DNA of 64,000 bases. Origin: Knoellia flava TL1 (GTDB taxonomy: Bacteria > Actinomycetota > Actinomycetes > Actinomycetales > Dermatophilaceae). Where the stretch lies: contig NZ_AVPI01000002.1 in the NCBI RefSeq assembly GCF_000768675.1, forward strand, positions 51,698 through 115,697, in the 5' to 3' direction. This document shows positions 52,105 to 60,034 of the stretch, piece after piece. The notes beneath the pieces are model-generated. The model worked only from the letters and a program-made list of their open reading frames with translations, did no database searches and was not told where the DNA came from. The position numbers and the translations under genes were made by a program. The first letter of the stretch is position 1; every line of letters begins with the position of its first letter.

Positions 52105-52644
52105 GTGAGCGACACACCCCCGATGCGCCGCTGGGTTGCGACTCGCCGTTCGGCGAACGAGGCGGCCCGCGCCTTCACCCGTCTCACCTTGGGGCGTCGC
52201 CGTTGGTGGGCCTTCGTGCTGGTGCTCGAGCTCGGCTTCGCACTCGCCATCGGCCTGGGGTTCGACGACCGATACGGCCTGGCGACCCGACTGGTCTTCG
52301 CCCCGCTGTATGCCGTGGTGCCGACCGTGGTCTGTGCGCTCCTCACTCTCGTCGTGGGACACCTCCTCACCCTGCGGACCTTCCGCAGGCGGCTCGGCGA
52401 GGGCGTGACACTCGAGGGCGGCGTCGGCGAGCGGACCGTCGTGCTCAACGGACCCTGGACCCAGACCACCCTCTCCTTCGACGGGATCGCCTCCATGCGC
52501 CGCGTGGCGGACTGGGTCTTCCTCCAGCAGGTCGGGTCCCCGGTCATGTTCGCCTGGCCCGCACACCTCTTCGAACCCACCGGCCTGGCGCGGCTGGAGG
52601 AGAACCTGCGAGACCGCTCACGCATGTCGGCGTCCTCGCGTTGA
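52105..52644 (+). CDS. hypothetical membrane protein with YcxB-like C-terminal domain
   Basis: 179 residues, GTG start. Two hydrophobic helices (about 33-50, WWAFVLVLELGFALAIGLGF, and 62-92, LVFAPLYAVVPTVVCALLTLVVGHLLTL) precede a soluble C-terminal domain with VLNGPWTQTTLSFDGIASMRRVADWVFLQQ, similar to the YcxB-like sensor/PH-like region. Function unknown. It ends immediately before the ogt start (TGA-ATG), so the two are coupled. Confidence 0.7.
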   Translation: MSDTPPMRRWVATRRSANEAARAFTRLTLGRRRWWAFVLVLELGFALAIGLGFDDRYGLATRLVFAPLYAVVPTVVCALLTLVVGHLLTLRTFRRRLGEGVTLEGGVGERTVVLNGPWTQTTLSFDGIASMRRVADWVFLQQVGSPVMFAWPAHLFEPTGLARLEENLRDRSRMSASSR

Positions 52645-53190
52645 ATGGACATGATGACGACCTCGCCCCCGCCCACCTCGACCCGGCGCCACACGACGCT
52701 GGCGACCGAGCTCGGCGACCTGCTCGCCGTCGCCGAGGGTGACGCGCTCGCGGGCCTCTACTTCCCCCGCCACTGGCACCCGCCGGCGGCTGGTTCGACC
52801 GGTCCCGAGGTCTCCGCGACGGGCGACCCGGTCTTCGAGGCCACTCGCACCCAGCTCGCGGAGTACGTCCGCAGGGAGCGCACGACCTTCACCGTGCCCA
52901 CCGTCACCCACGGCGACGCCTTCTCCGAGCGCGTGTGGGACCTGCTCATGGGCATCCCCTACGGCGAGACGACGACCTACGGCGCCATCGCCCGCGAGCT
53001 CGGCAACCCCCGCCTCGCCCAGCGCGTCGGACAGGCCGTGGGACGCAACCCGGTGAGCGTCCTCATCCCGTGCCACCGGGTCGTCGGGGCCGACGGCTCG
53101 CTCACGGGCTACGCCGGCGGGCTGGAGCGCAAGGCACGGCTGCTCGAGATCGAGGAGCCCGCCGAGGCCGCCGAGGCGCGCCTCTTCTGA
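52645..53190 (+). CDS. ogt: methylated-DNA-[protein]-cysteine S-methyltransferase
   Basis: 181 residues. It repairs O6-alkylguanine by transferring the alkyl group to Cys143 of IPCHRVVGADGSLTGYAGGLERKARLLEIE, and the DNA-binding helix region TTYGAIARELGNPRLAQRVGQAVGRNP is normal. The N-terminal 60 residues are short compared with full Ada-C/Ogt proteins. The ATG at 52645 directly follows the upstream stop. It is convergent with the LCP gene at 53216. Confidence 0.95.
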   Translation: MDMMTTSPPPTSTRRHTTLATELGDLLAVAEGDALAGLYFPRHWHPPAAGSTGPEVSATGDPVFEATRTQLAEYVRRERTTFTVPTVTHGDAFSERVWDLLMGIPYGETTTYGAIARELGNPRLAQRVGQAVGRNPVSVLIPCHRVVGADGSLTGYAGGLERKARLLEIEEPAEAAEARLF

Positions 53191-53215
53191 CGGCAGGCGA
53201 GCCCGGGAGCGCCCG

Positions 53216-54730
53216 TCAGGAGCAGATGTCGTCGCTCGCCTTGCGCGGCTGGAGCACGCTCGACGACGGCGTGGACGAGAGGGTCGGCTTCGGCAGGGGC
53301 TCCTCGCCGAGACGGTTGGGCACCTCGACGACGTCGGGGGCACCCACACCGAGGGTGACGCGGACCTGCTGGCCGAGGTCGCGCTGGGCCTTCGCGATCG
53401 TCGCACCCGGGAACGCTGCCGCGACGGTCCGAGCCGCCTCCTCGTTGTCGCCGGAGTACTCGACGGTCGCGCCCTTGGTGACGGCGTCACCGTTGCTCGA
53501 CACGACGTCGGCGAAGCCCTGGACGCGTAGCGCACCGACGGCCTGCTTGGCGAGGCCCACGACGCCCGAGGCGTTGACGACCTCGACCGAGATCTCGTCA
53601 GGGGTGACGGTGAGCGGCTCGGTCGACGTCGGGCTCGGCGTCGGGCTCGGGGCACCGAGCTCGCGGTCGGCGCGGATGGCCTCCCACAGCTCCTCGGCCT
53701 CGGGTGCCCACTGCACCCGGTTGAGGTCCTGGGGGTAGGCCTGCGTCGGCACGGTGACGAACTTGATCTTGTCGACGCCGATGCCCTTGACGCTCTCGGC
53801 GATGTCCTTCATGGGCCCGAGGCCGAAGTCGGGGTCCATCTGGAGCGAGCTCGTCGCCGCGCCGAGGAAGCGGAGGAGCCGGTCGGGGCGGAGCAGCAGC
53901 TTGGTGTCGGTCGCCTTCTGCGCGACGGAGGAGAGGAACGCCTGCTGGCGCTTGATCCGCTGGATGTCCGAGCCGTCGCCCACGCTCTTGCGAGTGCGGA
54001 CGTAGCCGAGCGCCTGCTCACCGTCGAGGATGTGCCGGCCCGCCTTGAGCGTGAAGTTCGCCTTGGGGTCGTCGATGTCGAACGGCGTGCAGGCGGGGAC
54101 CCCGCCGAGCGCGTCGACCATGTCCTTGAAGCCGGCGAAGTCGACGACGGCAAAGTGGTTGACGAAGACGTCGGTGTTGCCCTCGAGGGTGCGGATGACG
54201 CAGCCCGGCCCGCCCTTGGTGAAGTTCTGGTTCCACTGGTGGACGCGCCACTGGTTCTCCGGCGCGTTGCCGTCGCAGTCGACCGGTGACGGGACCATCG
54301 AGTCCCGCGGGATCGACACCATCGTCACGGACTTCCGGTCCCCCGAGATGTGCATGAGGATGTTGGTGTCGGAGTGCTGCCCGGGCTCCCACTCGCCGTT
54401 GCCGTAGTCCTCGTTGCCCTCGCCCGTGCGGACGTCGGAGCCGATGAGCAGGATGTTGAGCGGCCCGCTCGAGACGTCTCCGGACGGGGTGGGTCGGTCC
54501 TTGCCGACCATCTTCGACACGTCGAGCCGGTCGATGTTGCCGTTGAGCTTGGCGTAGGTGCCGATCATGCCGACGACGAGCAGGGCAGCGACGATGCCGA
54601 GGACGGAGAGCCCGCGACGTCGACGCCGGCGGGCTCGCTCCGCGCGATGCCCACGGAGCGCGGCACGGGTGCCGGAGCCCGGCCCGTGCCCTCCCTGGTC
54701 ACCTCGTTCGTCGCGCTCGTCCACGTCCAT
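53216..54730 (-). CDS. LytR-CpsA-Psr (LCP) family wall-polymer ligase with LytR_C domain
   Basis: 504 residues. A basic N-terminus and one membrane helix (GLSVLGIVAALLVVGMIGTYA, about 40-60) precede the LCP catalytic domain (LNILLIGSDVRTGEG, SDTNILMHISGDRKSVTMVSIPRDSMV, VRTRKSVGDGSDIQRIKRQQAFLSSV). A LytR_C domain follows near residues 390-470 (EISVEVVNASGVVGLAKQAVGAL). LCP enzymes transfer teichoic acid or arabinogalactan-like polymers from lipid carriers to peptidoglycan on the outer face of the membrane. A linker is Pro/Thr/Ser rich (PSPTPSPTSTEP). Confidence 0.93.
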   Translation of the reverse strand: MDVDERDERGDQGGHGPGSGTRAALRGHRAERARRRRRRGLSVLGIVAALLVVGMIGTYAKLNGNIDRLDVSKMVGKDRPTPSGDVSSGPLNILLIGSDVRTGEGNEDYGNGEWEPGQHSDTNILMHISGDRKSVTMVSIPRDSMVPSPVDCDGNAPENQWRVHQWNQNFTKGGPGCVIRTLEGNTDVFVNHFAVVDFAGFKDMVDALGGVPACTPFDIDDPKANFTLKAGRHILDGEQALGYVRTRKSVGDGSDIQRIKRQQAFLSSVAQKATDTKLLLRPDRLLRFLGAATSSLQMDPDFGLGPMKDIAESVKGIGVDKIKFVTVPTQAYPQDLNRVQWAPEAEELWEAIRADRELGAPSPTPSPTSTEPLTVTPDEISVEVVNASGVVGLAKQAVGALRVQGFADVVSSNGDAVTKGATVEYSGDNEEAARTVAAAFPGATIAKAQRDLGQQVRVTLGVGAPDVVEVPNRLGEEPLPKPTLSSTPSSSVLQPRKASDDICS

Positions 54731-54878
54731 GCAGTCCTCGTCGTCGGTTCATCCCAAAGCCGCCCCCGGCTCCCCTCCGGACGCGGCGCCATCGAGTGTA
54801 GGGGCCGAGTCTGGGAGGCGCCTGACATGCCCCAGTGATCCGGGCCGGCGGTGCACGGAACGGGGCCCGGAACGTGAC
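54731..54878. other. LCP upstream gap
   Basis: 148 bp upstream of the LCP gene, just past the cspA terminator. It should hold the LCP promoter (minus strand). I find no clear hexamers. Confidence 0.3.
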
Positions 54879-54909
54879 GAGGCCCTCACCGCAGTGCGGT
54901 GAGGGCCTC
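54879..54909. terminator. terminator hairpin of cspA
   Basis: GAGGCCCTCACCGC-AGT-GCGGTGAGGGCCTC, 26 bp past the cspA stop on the minus strand. Confidence 0.9.
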
Positions 54910-54935
54910 GCTCAAAGACTGTGGGGAGTCCTCGA

Positions 54936-55139
54936 TCAGAGGGGGCGGACCTGCTCGGCCTGCGGACCCTTCGGACCCTGGGTGACCTCGAACTCGACCT
55001 GCTGGTTCTCGTCGAGGCTGCGGTAGCCCTGGGTGTCGATGGCGGAGTAGTGAACGAACACGTCGGGTCCGCCGCCGTCCTGGGCGATGAAACCAAAGCC
55101 CTTCTCAGCGTTGAACCACTTCACGGTGCCCTGTGCCAT
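54936..55139 (-). CDS. cspA: cold shock protein
   Basis: 67 residues, a single cold-shock (OB-fold) domain that binds single-stranded RNA/DNA. Both nucleic-acid motifs are intact: RNP1 KGFGFI and RNP2 [30 protein letters not shown] is the standard start. GGAAAGAG precedes the ATG by about 12 nt. A long upstream region (55140-55400) suggests a leader like those of other cold-shock genes. Confidence 0.97.
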   Translation of the reverse strand: MAQGTVKWFNAEKGFGFIAQDGGGPDVFVHYSAIDTQGYRSLDENQQVEFEVTQGPKGPQAEQVRPL

Positions 55140-55400
55140 GTGGGGTAACTCTTTCCTGTGTGTAGCACTCGGACGCAGCAGAATCGCGGCGCCCATCGGC
55201 TGCACGTCCGGCCAAACCCCAGAGCCGGGAACCGGCTCAGACACATCAACGCCCGCCTTCTGTGGAAGCGAGACGGGCGCGTACTGCGACCTGCGAGGAA
55301 CTGCTGTTGTGCAACCGCTTCGAAACCTACCAGCAAACCCCGCGCACGCGCCCGCTCAGCGGACCCGAGTCGCCGAATGTTCACGCAGCGAGAACAAGAC
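55140..55400 (-). promoter_or_regulatory. long upstream/leader region of cspA
   Basis: About 260 bp without a convincing gene and with lower GC than the rest. On the minus strand TGGTAGGTTTCGAAGC contains TAGGTT, a good actinobacterial -10 (about 55323-55330). It would leave a leader of about 180 nt before the cspA ATG. A small frame of 87 codons on the same strand overlaps it but has no recognisable homology. Confidence 0.4.
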
Positions 55401-55440
55401 GAGAGGTATGCCGGGAAGGCGGCTTCCCGGCATACCTCTC
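55401..55440. terminator. terminator hairpin of the Frc-Usp operon, stem contains two GTATGCCG octamers
   Basis: A perfect 18-bp stem (GAGAGGTATGCCGGGAAG and complement) with loop GCGG, 10 bp beyond the Usp stop (minus strand). Second case in the window of octamers paired in a terminator. Confidence 0.9.
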
Positions 55441-55450
55441 GTTCGTTTCG

Positions 55451-55840
55451 TCAGGCCTTGACCGCGAGCACCGCGCAGGCCGCGTCGAGCAGCACCTGCT
55501 GGGCCGTGCTGCCGGTGACGACCTTGCCGAGCGGTGAGCGCTTGCGGACCCCGATGACGATGAGGTCGGCGTTCACCTCCGCGGCGACGGACAGGATCTC
55601 CTCGGCCGGGGCGAGGCCCCGGGTCGACTGACGGACCTCGTGGTCGATGCCCTTCTCGCTGAGCTGGGCGTCGAGGGCGTCGAGGTCCTTCGGGTCGGCG
55701 AAGCTCGGTCCCGAGTAGTCGCCGAGCACACCCGAGTTGACGACGACGAGCCGGTCGCTGCGGCGCTCGGCCTCCTCGATCGCCGCGTCGACGGCCGCCA
55801 GGCCCTGCGGGCTGGGGATGTAGCCGACAACGATGGTCAT
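55451..55840 (-). CDS. universal stress protein, single domain
   Basis: 129 residues. MTIVVGYIPSPQGLAAVDAAIEEA opens the UspA fold and DLIVIGVRKRSPLGKVVTGSTAQQVLLDAACAVLAVK closes it with the ATP loop (GVRKRSPLGKVVTGS; the first G-x2-G is altered). The start overlaps the ATPase stop by 4 bp, so it is the last gene of the ABC transporter operon. A Usp inside a sugar-uptake operon is unusual and may couple uptake to energy state. Confidence 0.92.
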   Translation of the reverse strand: MTIVVGYIPSPQGLAAVDAAIEEAERRSDRLVVVNSGVLGDYSGPSFADPKDLDALDAQLSEKGIDHEVRQSTRGLAPAEEILSVAAEVNADLIVIGVRKRSPLGKVVTGSTAQQVLLDAACAVLAVKA

Positions 55841-56670
55841 GACCCGTCCGCCAGCTTCTTGGCGCCGGTCATGATCGCCACGCCCTCACCCATGTCGTGG
55901 GTCTCAGGGGTGACGACGCCGGCCCGGCCGCCGAGCCGCTGGATGTGGATGCGGTCGGCGACCTCCCACACGTGCGGCATGTTGTGCGAGATGAGGATGA
56001 CCGACAGGCCCTTGTCCCTCAGCTGCTTGACCATGTCGAGGACCATCCCCGACTCCTTGACGCCGAGCGCCGCCGTCGGCTCGTCGAGGACGACGACCTT
56101 GCTGCCGAACGCCGCGGCACGGGCCACGGCGACGGCCTGGCGCTGGCCACCGGAGAGGGTCTCGACGGCCTGACCCATGTTCTGGATCGTCTGGATGCCG
56201 AGGTTCTGCACCGACTCGCCGGCGCGCTTCTCCATCCCCTTCTTGTCGAGCATCCGGAACACCGACCCGAGCGGGCCCTTGCGGCGTTCCTCGCGGGCGA
56301 GGTAGAGGTTGCTCGCGATGTCGAGCGCGGGGATGACGGCCAGCTGTTGGTAGACCGTCTCGATCCCCGCCTCGCGAGCGTCCTGCGGGCGCTTGAAGTG
56401 GACCGGCTCGCCATTCATCGTGATCGTGCCGGAGTCGGGGACGTAGGCCCCGGTGAGGCACTTGATGAGCGTCGACTTGCCGGCGCCGTTGTCGCCGATG
56501 ACCGCGAGGACCTCGCCGGGGTAGAGGTCGAGGTCGACCCCGTCGAGGCCGACGACGCGACCGAAGGTGATGACGAGGTTGCGGGCCGAGAGCACGGGCT
56601 CCTGCTCGTAGATGTGCTCCTTGCCGGAGGGGACGCCGCCGTACGCGACCTCGAGGTCGGTGACTGTCAT
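55837..56670 (-). CDS. sugar ABC transporter ATP-binding protein (FrcA-like, single NBD)
   Basis: 277 residues from the ATG at 56670. Walker A GDNGAGKST is at 59-67, signature LSGGQ (about 170), Walker B VVVLDEPTAALG (about 191-202) and the switch His in LISHNMPHV. A single nucleotide-binding domain as in FrcA, not the double one of RbsA/XylG. Permease stop and ATPase start overlap by 4 bp. Part of the operon 58783-55451, probably for fructose or fructo-oligosaccharides. Confidence 0.93.
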   Translation of the reverse strand: MTVTDLEVAYGGVPSGKEHIYEQEPVLSARNLVITFGRVVGLDGVDLDLYPGEVLAVIGDNGAGKSTLIKCLTGAYVPDSGTITMNGEPVHFKRPQDAREAGIETVYQQLAVIPALDIASNLYLAREERRKGPLGSVFRMLDKKGMEKRAGESVQNLGIQTIQNMGQAVETLSGGQRQAVAVARAAAFGSKVVVLDEPTAALGVKESGMVLDMVKQLRDKGLSVILISHNMPHVWEVADRIHIQRLGGRAGVVTPETHDMGEGVAIMTGAKKLADGS

Positions 56671-57689
56671 GACTTGACCTTTCGGATCCACTGGTCGATG
56701 GCGACCGCGACGATGACGAGGATGCCGGTGGCGAGGACGCGCCACTGCTGGTCGACACCGAGCTGCGAGAGCCCGAACGCGAACGTCTGGACGATGAGGG
56801 CCCCGATGAGCGTGCCAATGAGGCGGCCGCGTCCACCGAAGAGGCTCGTGCCGCCGATGACGACCGCGGTGATGCTTGCGAGGTTGGCGTCGGGGATGGC
56901 GTTGGGCGTCGCCGCGCCTGCGCGACCGATGAGGATCCACGCTGCGATGCCGTAGATGAGACCAGCCACCGTGTAGACGGCGAGGAGGATCCGCTTGCTC
57001 GGCACACCGGAGAGGCGCGCCGACTCCGCGTCGTCGCCGACGGCATACACGTAGCGGCCCCAGGCGGTCTGGGACAGGACGTAGGCCATCACCGCGTAGA
57101 TGAGGATGACGACGACGATGCCCCACGTGAGCCGGAACTGGCCGATGCCGAAGCCCTTGCCGAGGAAGTTGAGCAGGTCCGGGAGCCGGTCGGCCTGGAT
57201 GCTCGAGCCGCCCGAGTAGAGCAGCGCGATGGCCGTGAAGATGCTCAGCGTGCCGAGTGTGACGATGAACGGCGGCAGGTTGATGCGGGTGACGAGGAAG
57301 CCGTTGAGCAGGCCGGCCCCGGTCGCGAGCAGGACACCGAGCAGCAGCCCGATGAGGCTCGGCATGCCGTCGTCCTTGGACAGCGAGGCCATGACCATCA
57401 TCGAGAGCACCATGATCGCGCCGCACGACAGGTCGATGCCGGCCGTGAGGATGACGAGGGTCTGCCCCACCGCAAGAGCCGCGACGACCGCGGTCTGCTG
57501 GAGCAGGATGCCCATCGAGTTCGCCGTGAGGAACGTCGGCGTCGAGATGAAGAAGGCGATGAAGGCGACCAGCAGGAGGAAGAGCGGGCTCAGCCACGGC
57601 TTGCCGTGGAGCTGGTGCTGCAGCCTCTGCACCGGGGACTGCTGCCGCCGAGCGAACTCGGCGGCAGCAGAGGAGACGTCGGCAGACAT
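56667..57689 (-). CDS. sugar ABC transporter permease (FrcC/RbsC-like)
   Basis: 340 residues with 8-10 hydrophobic helices and the BPD_transp_2 (RbsC) signature VGQTLVILTAGIDLSCGAIMVLSMMVM. ATPase-coupling motif AVGDDAESARLSGVPSKRILLAVYTVAGL is present. The ATG at 57689 is 2 bp past the binding-protein stop. Serves with the neighbouring binding protein and ATPase. Confidence 0.93.
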   Translation of the reverse strand: MSADVSSAAAEFARRQQSPVQRLQHQLHGKPWLSPLFLLLVAFIAFFISTPTFLTANSMGILLQQTAVVAALAVGQTLVILTAGIDLSCGAIMVLSMMVMASLSKDDGMPSLIGLLLGVLLATGAGLLNGFLVTRINLPPFIVTLGTLSIFTAIALLYSGGSSIQADRLPDLLNFLGKGFGIGQFRLTWGIVVVILIYAVMAYVLSQTAWGRYVYAVGDDAESARLSGVPSKRILLAVYTVAGLIYGIAAWILIGRAGAATPNAIPDANLASITAVVIGGTSLFGGRGRLIGTLIGALIVQTFAFGLSQLGVDQQWRVLATGILVIVAVAIDQWIRKVKS

Positions 57690-57691
57690 CG

Positions 57692-58783
57692 TCAGTTGCC
57701 CCAGCAGATCTTGGAGCCCTCGTCGGAGGTGATGCTCTCGACGCCGTCGGCCGGCTTGTCGGTCACGAGCGCGACACCGGTGTTCTTGAAGTCGAGGCCG
57801 GAGTCGGGCTGCGGCTTCTCGCCGCCGCGGGCGACCGACGCGATGGCGGCCATGCCTTCGGTCGCCATCTTGAGCGGGTACTGCTGGGCGGTCGCACCGA
57901 TGACGCCGGACTTCACCGACGCGACGCCGGCGCAGCCACCGTCGACCGAGACGATCGTCGCGGTCTTGCCGGCCGCCTTGAGCGCGGCGTTGGCGCCGAC
58001 GGCCGTCGGCTCGTTGATCGTGTAGACGAGGTTGATGTTGGGGTTCTTGGCGAGGCACTTCTCCATGGCGGAGCGGCCACCGTCCTCGGCGCCGTTGCCG
58101 GCCTCGTTGCAGACGATCGTGTAGTCGCCACCACCGGAGGCGGAGTACTTGCCCGTCTTGGCCTCGTCGCCGTTCTTCTTGCCGTCCTTGACGTCGATGC
58201 CCATGCCCTCGAGGAAGCCCTGGTCACGGTTGTAGTCGACCGAGACGATCTTGTCGTTGAAGAGGTCGAGCAGGGCGATCGTCGCCGGCTTGCCGGCCAT
58301 CTGCGCCGCCGCCCACTGGCCGATGAGCTTGCCGGCCTCGCGGTTGTCGGTGGCGAAGGTGATGTCGACGGTGTCGGCCGGGTCGGGCGGGGTGTCGAGC
58401 GCGATGACGTAGAGGCCGGCGTCGCGGGCCTTCTTGATCGCCGCGTTGACGCCGGTGCTCATCGGGGTGATGAGGATGCCCTTGTCGCCGCGGGCGATGG
58501 CGTCCTCGATCGCGGTGATCTGGCCCTGGTCGTCACCCTCCTGCTTGCCGGAGGCGACCGTGAGCTTGACGTTGTTCTTCTGGGCGTCCGCCTTGGCGCC
58601 CTGCTGCATGGCGACGAAGAACGGGTTCGTCGAGTCCTTGGTGATGAGGGCGACACCCACTGCCGCCTCACCGCCACTCCCGGTGTCGGAGTCGCTGGAC
58701 CGGTTGCAGGCCGAGAGGCCGAGTGCCGTCGAGGCCGCCACGGCGAGGACGAGGGCGCGTGAGGCGCGTGAGGTGGTGCGCAT
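57692..58783 (-). CDS. sugar ABC transporter substrate-binding lipoprotein (FrcB-like)
   Basis: 363 residues. A lipoprotein signal (ALVLAVAASTALGLSAC, Cys26 in the lipobox LSAC) anchors a periplasmic-binding-protein type I fold for pentoses/hexoses (GVALITKDSTNPFFVAMQQGAKADAQ, GVNAAIKKARDAGLYVIALDT, DLFNDKIVSVDYNRDQGFLEG, VYTINEPTAVGANAALKAAG). It resembles FrcB fructose-binding proteins, which fits the adjacent GH32 enzyme and LacI regulator. A promoter with operator sits just upstream. Confidence 0.92.
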   Translation of the reverse strand: MRTTSRASRALVLAVAASTALGLSACNRSSDSDTGSGGEAAVGVALITKDSTNPFFVAMQQGAKADAQKNNVKLTVASGKQEGDDQGQITAIEDAIARGDKGILITPMSTGVNAAIKKARDAGLYVIALDTPPDPADTVDITFATDNREAGKLIGQWAAAQMAGKPATIALLDLFNDKIVSVDYNRDQGFLEGMGIDVKDGKKNGDEAKTGKYSASGGGDYTIVCNEAGNGAEDGGRSAMEKCLAKNPNINLVYTINEPTAVGANAALKAAGKTATIVSVDGGCAGVASVKSGVIGATAQQYPLKMATEGMAAIASVARGGEKPQPDSGLDFKNTGVALVTDKPADGVESITSDEGSKICWGN

Positions 58784-58808
58784 GGATGTCTCTCCTTTGA
58801 GTGTCCGA

Positions 58809-58857
58809 TGACAACGTTGTCAAAGCCATTTATAGGGCTTGCTTGCCTTGAGGTCAA
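58809..58857 (-). promoter_or_regulatory. promoter and LacI-type operator of the Frc-like operon
   Basis: Minus strand: -35 TTGACC (58857-58852), 17-bp spacer, -10 TATAAA (58834-58829), then the perfect 14-bp operator TGACAACGTTGTCA (58822-58809) right at the expected start of transcription. The placement fits repression by steric block. Matching operators at 58887-58900 and 62587-62600. Confidence 0.85.
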
Positions 58858-58886
58858 GGGATGGCGTACAACTCGTGACATGACGG

Positions 58887-58900
58887 TGACATCGTTGTCC
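58887..58900 (+). promoter_or_regulatory. second, imperfect operator before the LacI gene
   Basis: TGACATCGTTGTCC differs from the perfect operator at two positions. It lies 26-39 bp before the regulator start and about 65-78 bp from the Frc operator, so DNA looping or self-control is possible. Confidence 0.65.
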
Positions 58901-58925
58901 AACCGCCCGCCGCAGCGGCGGCGCC

Positions 58926-59951
58926 ATGACTGAGCGGGTCGGGCGCGCGACGATGCGCGATGTCGCCGCCCTCGCGGGCGTGAGCATCAAGACGGTGTCG
59001 CGGGTCGTCAACGACGAGCCGGGCGTGGCCGAGCAGGTCCGGATGCGCGTCCAGGACGCGGTCGACCGGCTCGACTACCGCCACCACCTCGCGGCGAGCA
59101 ACCTCCGTCGCGGAGGCGGACGCAGCGGTCTCATCGGCGCCCTGCTCCAGGACGTCGGCAACAGCTTCTCCGCCGCCCTCCTCCGGTCGCTCGAGGACGC
59201 CGCCCGGGCGCGAGGCACCGCCATCCTCTCGGCGAGCCTCGACGAGGAGCCCGAGCGCGAGCGCACCCTCGTCCACGACCTCGTGACGCGGCGGGTCGAC
59301 GGCCTCGTCCTCATGCCCTCGACGGACCGCCAGGACTACCTCTCCTCCGAGGTGCGGGCCGGCATGCCCGTCGTCTTCGTCGACCGCGAGCCGCGTGGCA
59401 TCGCCGCCGACTCAGTGACCGTCGAGAACGTCGAGGGCGCCGTCATGGGCACCGAACACCTTCTCGCACAGGGACATCGGCGCATCGCCTGCCTCACCGA
59501 CCTGCCCGACATCTCGACCGCCCAGCAGCGGCTTCAGGGCTTCGTCGACGCCCACCGGGCGCGCGGGGTGCACCCCGACGAACGACTCACGGTGACCGGG
59601 CTGCGTGGCCCCGCCGCGGGCGAGGCGGCGGTGTCACGACTGCTCGACCTCGACCGCCCGCCGACGGCGATCTTCGCCGGCCGCAACGACCTCGCACAGG
59701 GTGCGGTGCGTGCCCTGCGTCGGCGCGGGCTCGGTGACTCGGTGGCGATCGTCGGGTTCGACGACTTCCCGCTCGCCGACCTGCTCACGCCACCGCTCAC
59801 CGTCATCCGCCAGGACGTCGTCCGGATCGGGCGCCTCACCGCCGACCTGCTCGTCGCCCGGCTCGACGGTGACGAGCGGCCCCCGCAGCGGATCGTCGTC
59901 GAGCCGACGCTCGTCGTCCGGGGGTCCGGCGAGATCCCGCCCTCGGACTGA
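58926..59951 (+). CDS. LacI-family transcriptional regulator of the fructan regulon
   Basis: 341 residues. The HTH is at about 8-30 (ATMRDVAALAGVSIKTVSRVVNDEPGVAE), then a hinge and a periplasmic-binding-like effector domain (LIGALLQDVGNSFSAALLRSLEDAARARG, VDGLVLMPS, IPSVFVDRE-like PVVFVDREPRG, FAGRNDLAQGAVRALRRRG). It is divergent from the Frc transporter and close to the GH32 gene; all three promoters carry TGACAACGTTGTCA-type operators. The effector is probably a fructose-derived sugar. Confidence 0.95.
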   Translation: MTERVGRATMRDVAALAGVSIKTVSRVVNDEPGVAEQVRMRVQDAVDRLDYRHHLAASNLRRGGGRSGLIGALLQDVGNSFSAALLRSLEDAARARGTAILSASLDEEPERERTLVHDLVTRRVDGLVLMPSTDRQDYLSSEVRAGMPVVFVDREPRGIAADSVTVENVEGAVMGTEHLLAQGHRRIACLTDLPDISTAQQRLQGFVDAHRARGVHPDERLTVTGLRGPAAGEAAVSRLLDLDRPPTAIFAGRNDLAQGAVRALRRRGLGDSVAIVGFDDFPLADLLTPPLTVIRQDVVRIGRLTADLLVARLDGDERPPQRIVVEPTLVVRGSGEIPPSD

Positions 59952-60016
59952 TTGCGCAGGAGCGACGCGAACCCGGGCACATCCGGGCCCTTGACGTCGC
60001 TCCCGCGCAATCAGTC
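59946..60016. repeat. 71-bp palindromic element with GACTGATTGC ends, copy 2
   Basis: A 22-bp outer stem (GACTGATTGCGCAGGAGCGA... to its partner ending at 60016; one mismatch) enclosing CCCGG...CCGGG. It includes the LacI gene stop codon. Same outer 10 bp and nested design as 23791-23863. Sits between convergent genes and probably terminates both. Confidence 0.85.
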
Positions 60017-60034
60017 GGGAGTGAGGGTGGCTGG

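Noticed and set aside
55121..55384. An 87-codon gene upstream of cspA on the same strand.
   Set aside because: No homology, Arg-rich, and it overlaps the cspA start; a long leader is more likely.
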